Below are positions 4,958 through 6,211 of a stretch of DNA of 6,211 nucleotides, one piece after another (position 1 is the first letter of the stretch; every line of letters starts with the position of its first letter). Location of the stretch: positions 1 through 6,211 of the forward strand of contig JAFVTJ010000097.1 of the NCBI GenBank assembly GCA_017503305.1, written 5' to 3'. The notes below the pieces were generated by a model. The model was not told the DNA's origin, ran no database searches, and saw only the letters and a program-made list of their open reading frames with translations. The position numbers were made by a program, and so were the translations under genes. The stretch is from Clostridia bacterium. GTDB taxonomy: Bacteria > Bacillota_A > Clostridia > Oscillospirales > Acutalibacteraceae.

Positions 4958-6211
4958 TTGGGCTTTAAAAAATGGGTTATAAAAGAGTATGACCGCAACC
5001 TTGGAAAACAGCTTGCTAACGAATGCGACGTGGACCCATTGGTTGCACTTATTGCAAGTGCGCGTGGTTATGATACCCCTGCCGATTTAGAAGAGTTTTT
5101 GTCTGACGAGCTCAATTTTAGCGACACCTATTCTATGGCTGATATTATGCACGCGGCGGATATTGTTAATTTGAGCATTGAGAATGGCAAAAAAATTGCT
5201 GTTTACGGTGACTATGATTGTGATGGCGTTACCGCTACAGCCATGCTTTATACTTATTTAAAAAGCCGCAATGCCAATTGTATTTACTATATACCTGATC
5301 GTTTTCAAGAAGGCTATGGTATGAATTGTAACGCCGTTGAGTATTTGCATTCGCTTGATGTAGATCTTGTTATAACGGTTGATAACGGTATTGCATGTAT
5401 AGAAGAAATAGAACTTGCAAATAATCTTGGTATGTCGGTTGTTGTTACTGACCACCATCTTCCTTCGGCTACTTTGCCGGATGCCGCGGCAATTGTTGAC
5501 CCGCATCGAAGGGACTGTCCTTCTGAATTTAAGAGCATTTGCGGTGCTGAAGTAGCCTTTAAGCTTATTTGCGTAATGGAGGGTAAGGAGCCGGAAGAGC
5601 TTTTGCCCGCCTTTGCCGATATTTTATCGGTTGCGGTTATTGCCGACGTTATGCCCCTTACTTATGAAAACCGCAGTATTGTAAAGTATGGTATTAAAAA
5701 ATTAAAATCATCGCCACTTACAGGCCTTAGTGCGCTGTTAAACGTGGCGGGAGTTTCTTTGCAAAACATCACTAGTGAGCGTATTGCTTTTTCAATTTGT
5801 CCGCGCATTAACGCTGCGGGCAGAATGGGTAGCGCTACTAAAGCAGTTGAGCTTTTGTGCGAAACAAATATGCTTAAGGCGTTACAGCTTGCTAATGAAA
5901 TTGATGAATTAAATGCTTCGCGTCAAAAAATTGAAAGAGATATATTTAATCAAGCAATTGAAAGCATTAAGGAAAACAATCTTTTTAACGATAGAGTTAT
6001 TGTTGTTAGCGGTAGCAATTGGCATCACGGCGTTGTGGGTATTGTTGCTTCACGCATTATGGAACGCTATGGTGTGCCTTGTATTGTGCTTTCATCTGAC
6101 GGTGTTGTAGCGCACGGTTCGGGCAGAAGCTTTGCCGGTTTTTCATTATTCCAGGCTGTACAGTCCTGTGAAGATTTGATTTCAAAATTTGGCGGTCACG
6201 ATTTGGCCTGC
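4958..6211 (+). CDS. recJ: RecJ, single-stranded-DNA-specific 5'-3' exonuclease (3'-truncated)
   Basis: DHH-superfamily nuclease that degrades 5' single-stranded ends in recombination (RecF pathway), base excision and mismatch repair. From TTG 4958 the frame is open for 418 codons to the window edge; typical RecJ is about 570 residues or longer, so the C-terminal OB-fold and the rest are outside. The N-terminus (KKWVI at 4-8) is RecJ-like. Catalytic residues: DYDCDG at 85-90 (D87, D89), D142 in VDNG, TDHH at 164-167, D230 in IADV; then the NAAGRMG motif at 285-291. The DHHA1 part shows WHHGVVGIVASR at 355-366, GSGRS at 387-391 and the start of the FGGH motif at 411-414. Metal ligands are all present. 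It has its own promoter and is insulated from spoVM by the terminator. In many Clostridia apt and relA follow recJ; this cannot be seen here. Confidence 0.95.
   Translation, partial: MGFKKWVIKEYDRNLGKQLANECDVDPLVALIASARGYDTPADLEEFLSDELNFSDTYSMADIMHAADIVNLSIENGKKIAVYGDYDCDGVTATAMLYTYLKSRNANCIYYIPDRFQEGYGMNCNAVEYLHSLDVDLVITVDNGIACIEEIELANNLGMSVVVTDHHLPSATLPDAAAIVDPHRRDCPSEFKSICGAEVAFKLICVMEGKEPEELLPAFADILSVAVIADVMPLTYENRSIVKYGIKKLKSSPLTGLSALLNVAGVSLQNITSERIAFSICPRINAAGRMGSATKAVELLCETNMLKALQLANEIDELNASRQKIERDIFNQAIESIKENNLFNDRVIVVSGSNWHHGVVGIVASRIMERYGVPCIVLSSDGVVAHGSGRSFAGFSLFQAVQSCEDLISKFGGHDLAC

Noticed and set aside
5258..5538. Antisense open frames of 74-82 codons inside recJ
   Set aside because: They lie opposite conserved RecJ catalytic sequence, have no recognisable domain and no clear ribosome site; they are shadows of the recJ coding strand.
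5913..6110. A 65-codon hydrophobic frame within recJ on the same strand
   Set aside because: It is an alternate frame of the DHHA1 region; its hydrophobicity follows from Val/Ile codons read out of frame.
1..6211. Defence system, prophage, CRISPR array or insertion sequence
   Set aside because: Every gene over 50 codons is a conserved housekeeping gene in a typical order; no transposase, integrase, regularly spaced repeats or attachment sites are visible.

Overview
The window is a gene-dense stretch of a low-GC Firmicute chromosome, most likely a spore-forming member of the Clostridia. The evidence is the gene order rlmN - prpC - prkC - rsgA, which matches the Bacillus subtilis/Clostridia block, AT-rich codon use, strong AGGAGG-type ribosome binding sites, a PASTA-type Ser/Thr kinase, and a very short gene that I read as spoVM, the sporulation coat-anchoring peptide. 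All genes lie on the + strand. The species cannot be named from the sequence.

Region 1 (1-4536) is a tightly packed translation/signalling operon. It holds the 3' part of rlmN (rRNA methyltransferase, cut by the left edge), then prpC (PP2C phosphatase, overlapping rlmN by ATGA), prkC (PASTA kinase, 17 nt downstream) and rsgA (ribosome-assembly GTPase, overlapping prkC by ATGA). PrkC and PrpC form an antagonistic kinase/phosphatase pair. In B. subtilis the RsgA orthologue CpgA is a known PrkC substrate, so signal, eraser and one target probably share a transcript here.

Region 2 (4537-4871) looks like a non-coding gap but holds two microgenes. The first encodes a 49-residue hydrophobic protein with two membrane segments and four cysteines. 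The second encodes a 27-residue SpoVM-like peptide. A promoter-like element precedes them and a strong intrinsic terminator follows. In B. subtilis spoVM also lies downstream of rsgA, but rpe and thiN come between; here they are absent.

Region 3 (4872-6211) begins with a sigma-A-type promoter whose -10 box lies inside a perfect 13-bp inverted repeat, a strong operator candidate. The recJ gene follows (DHH-family 5'-3' single-strand DNA exonuclease), read from a TTG start and cut by the right edge.

The core genes are ordinary. The points of interest are the spoVM microgene, its unrecognised membrane microprotein partner, and the unassigned palindromic operator controlling recJ. I see no defence system, mobile element, CRISPR array, tRNA or rRNA.
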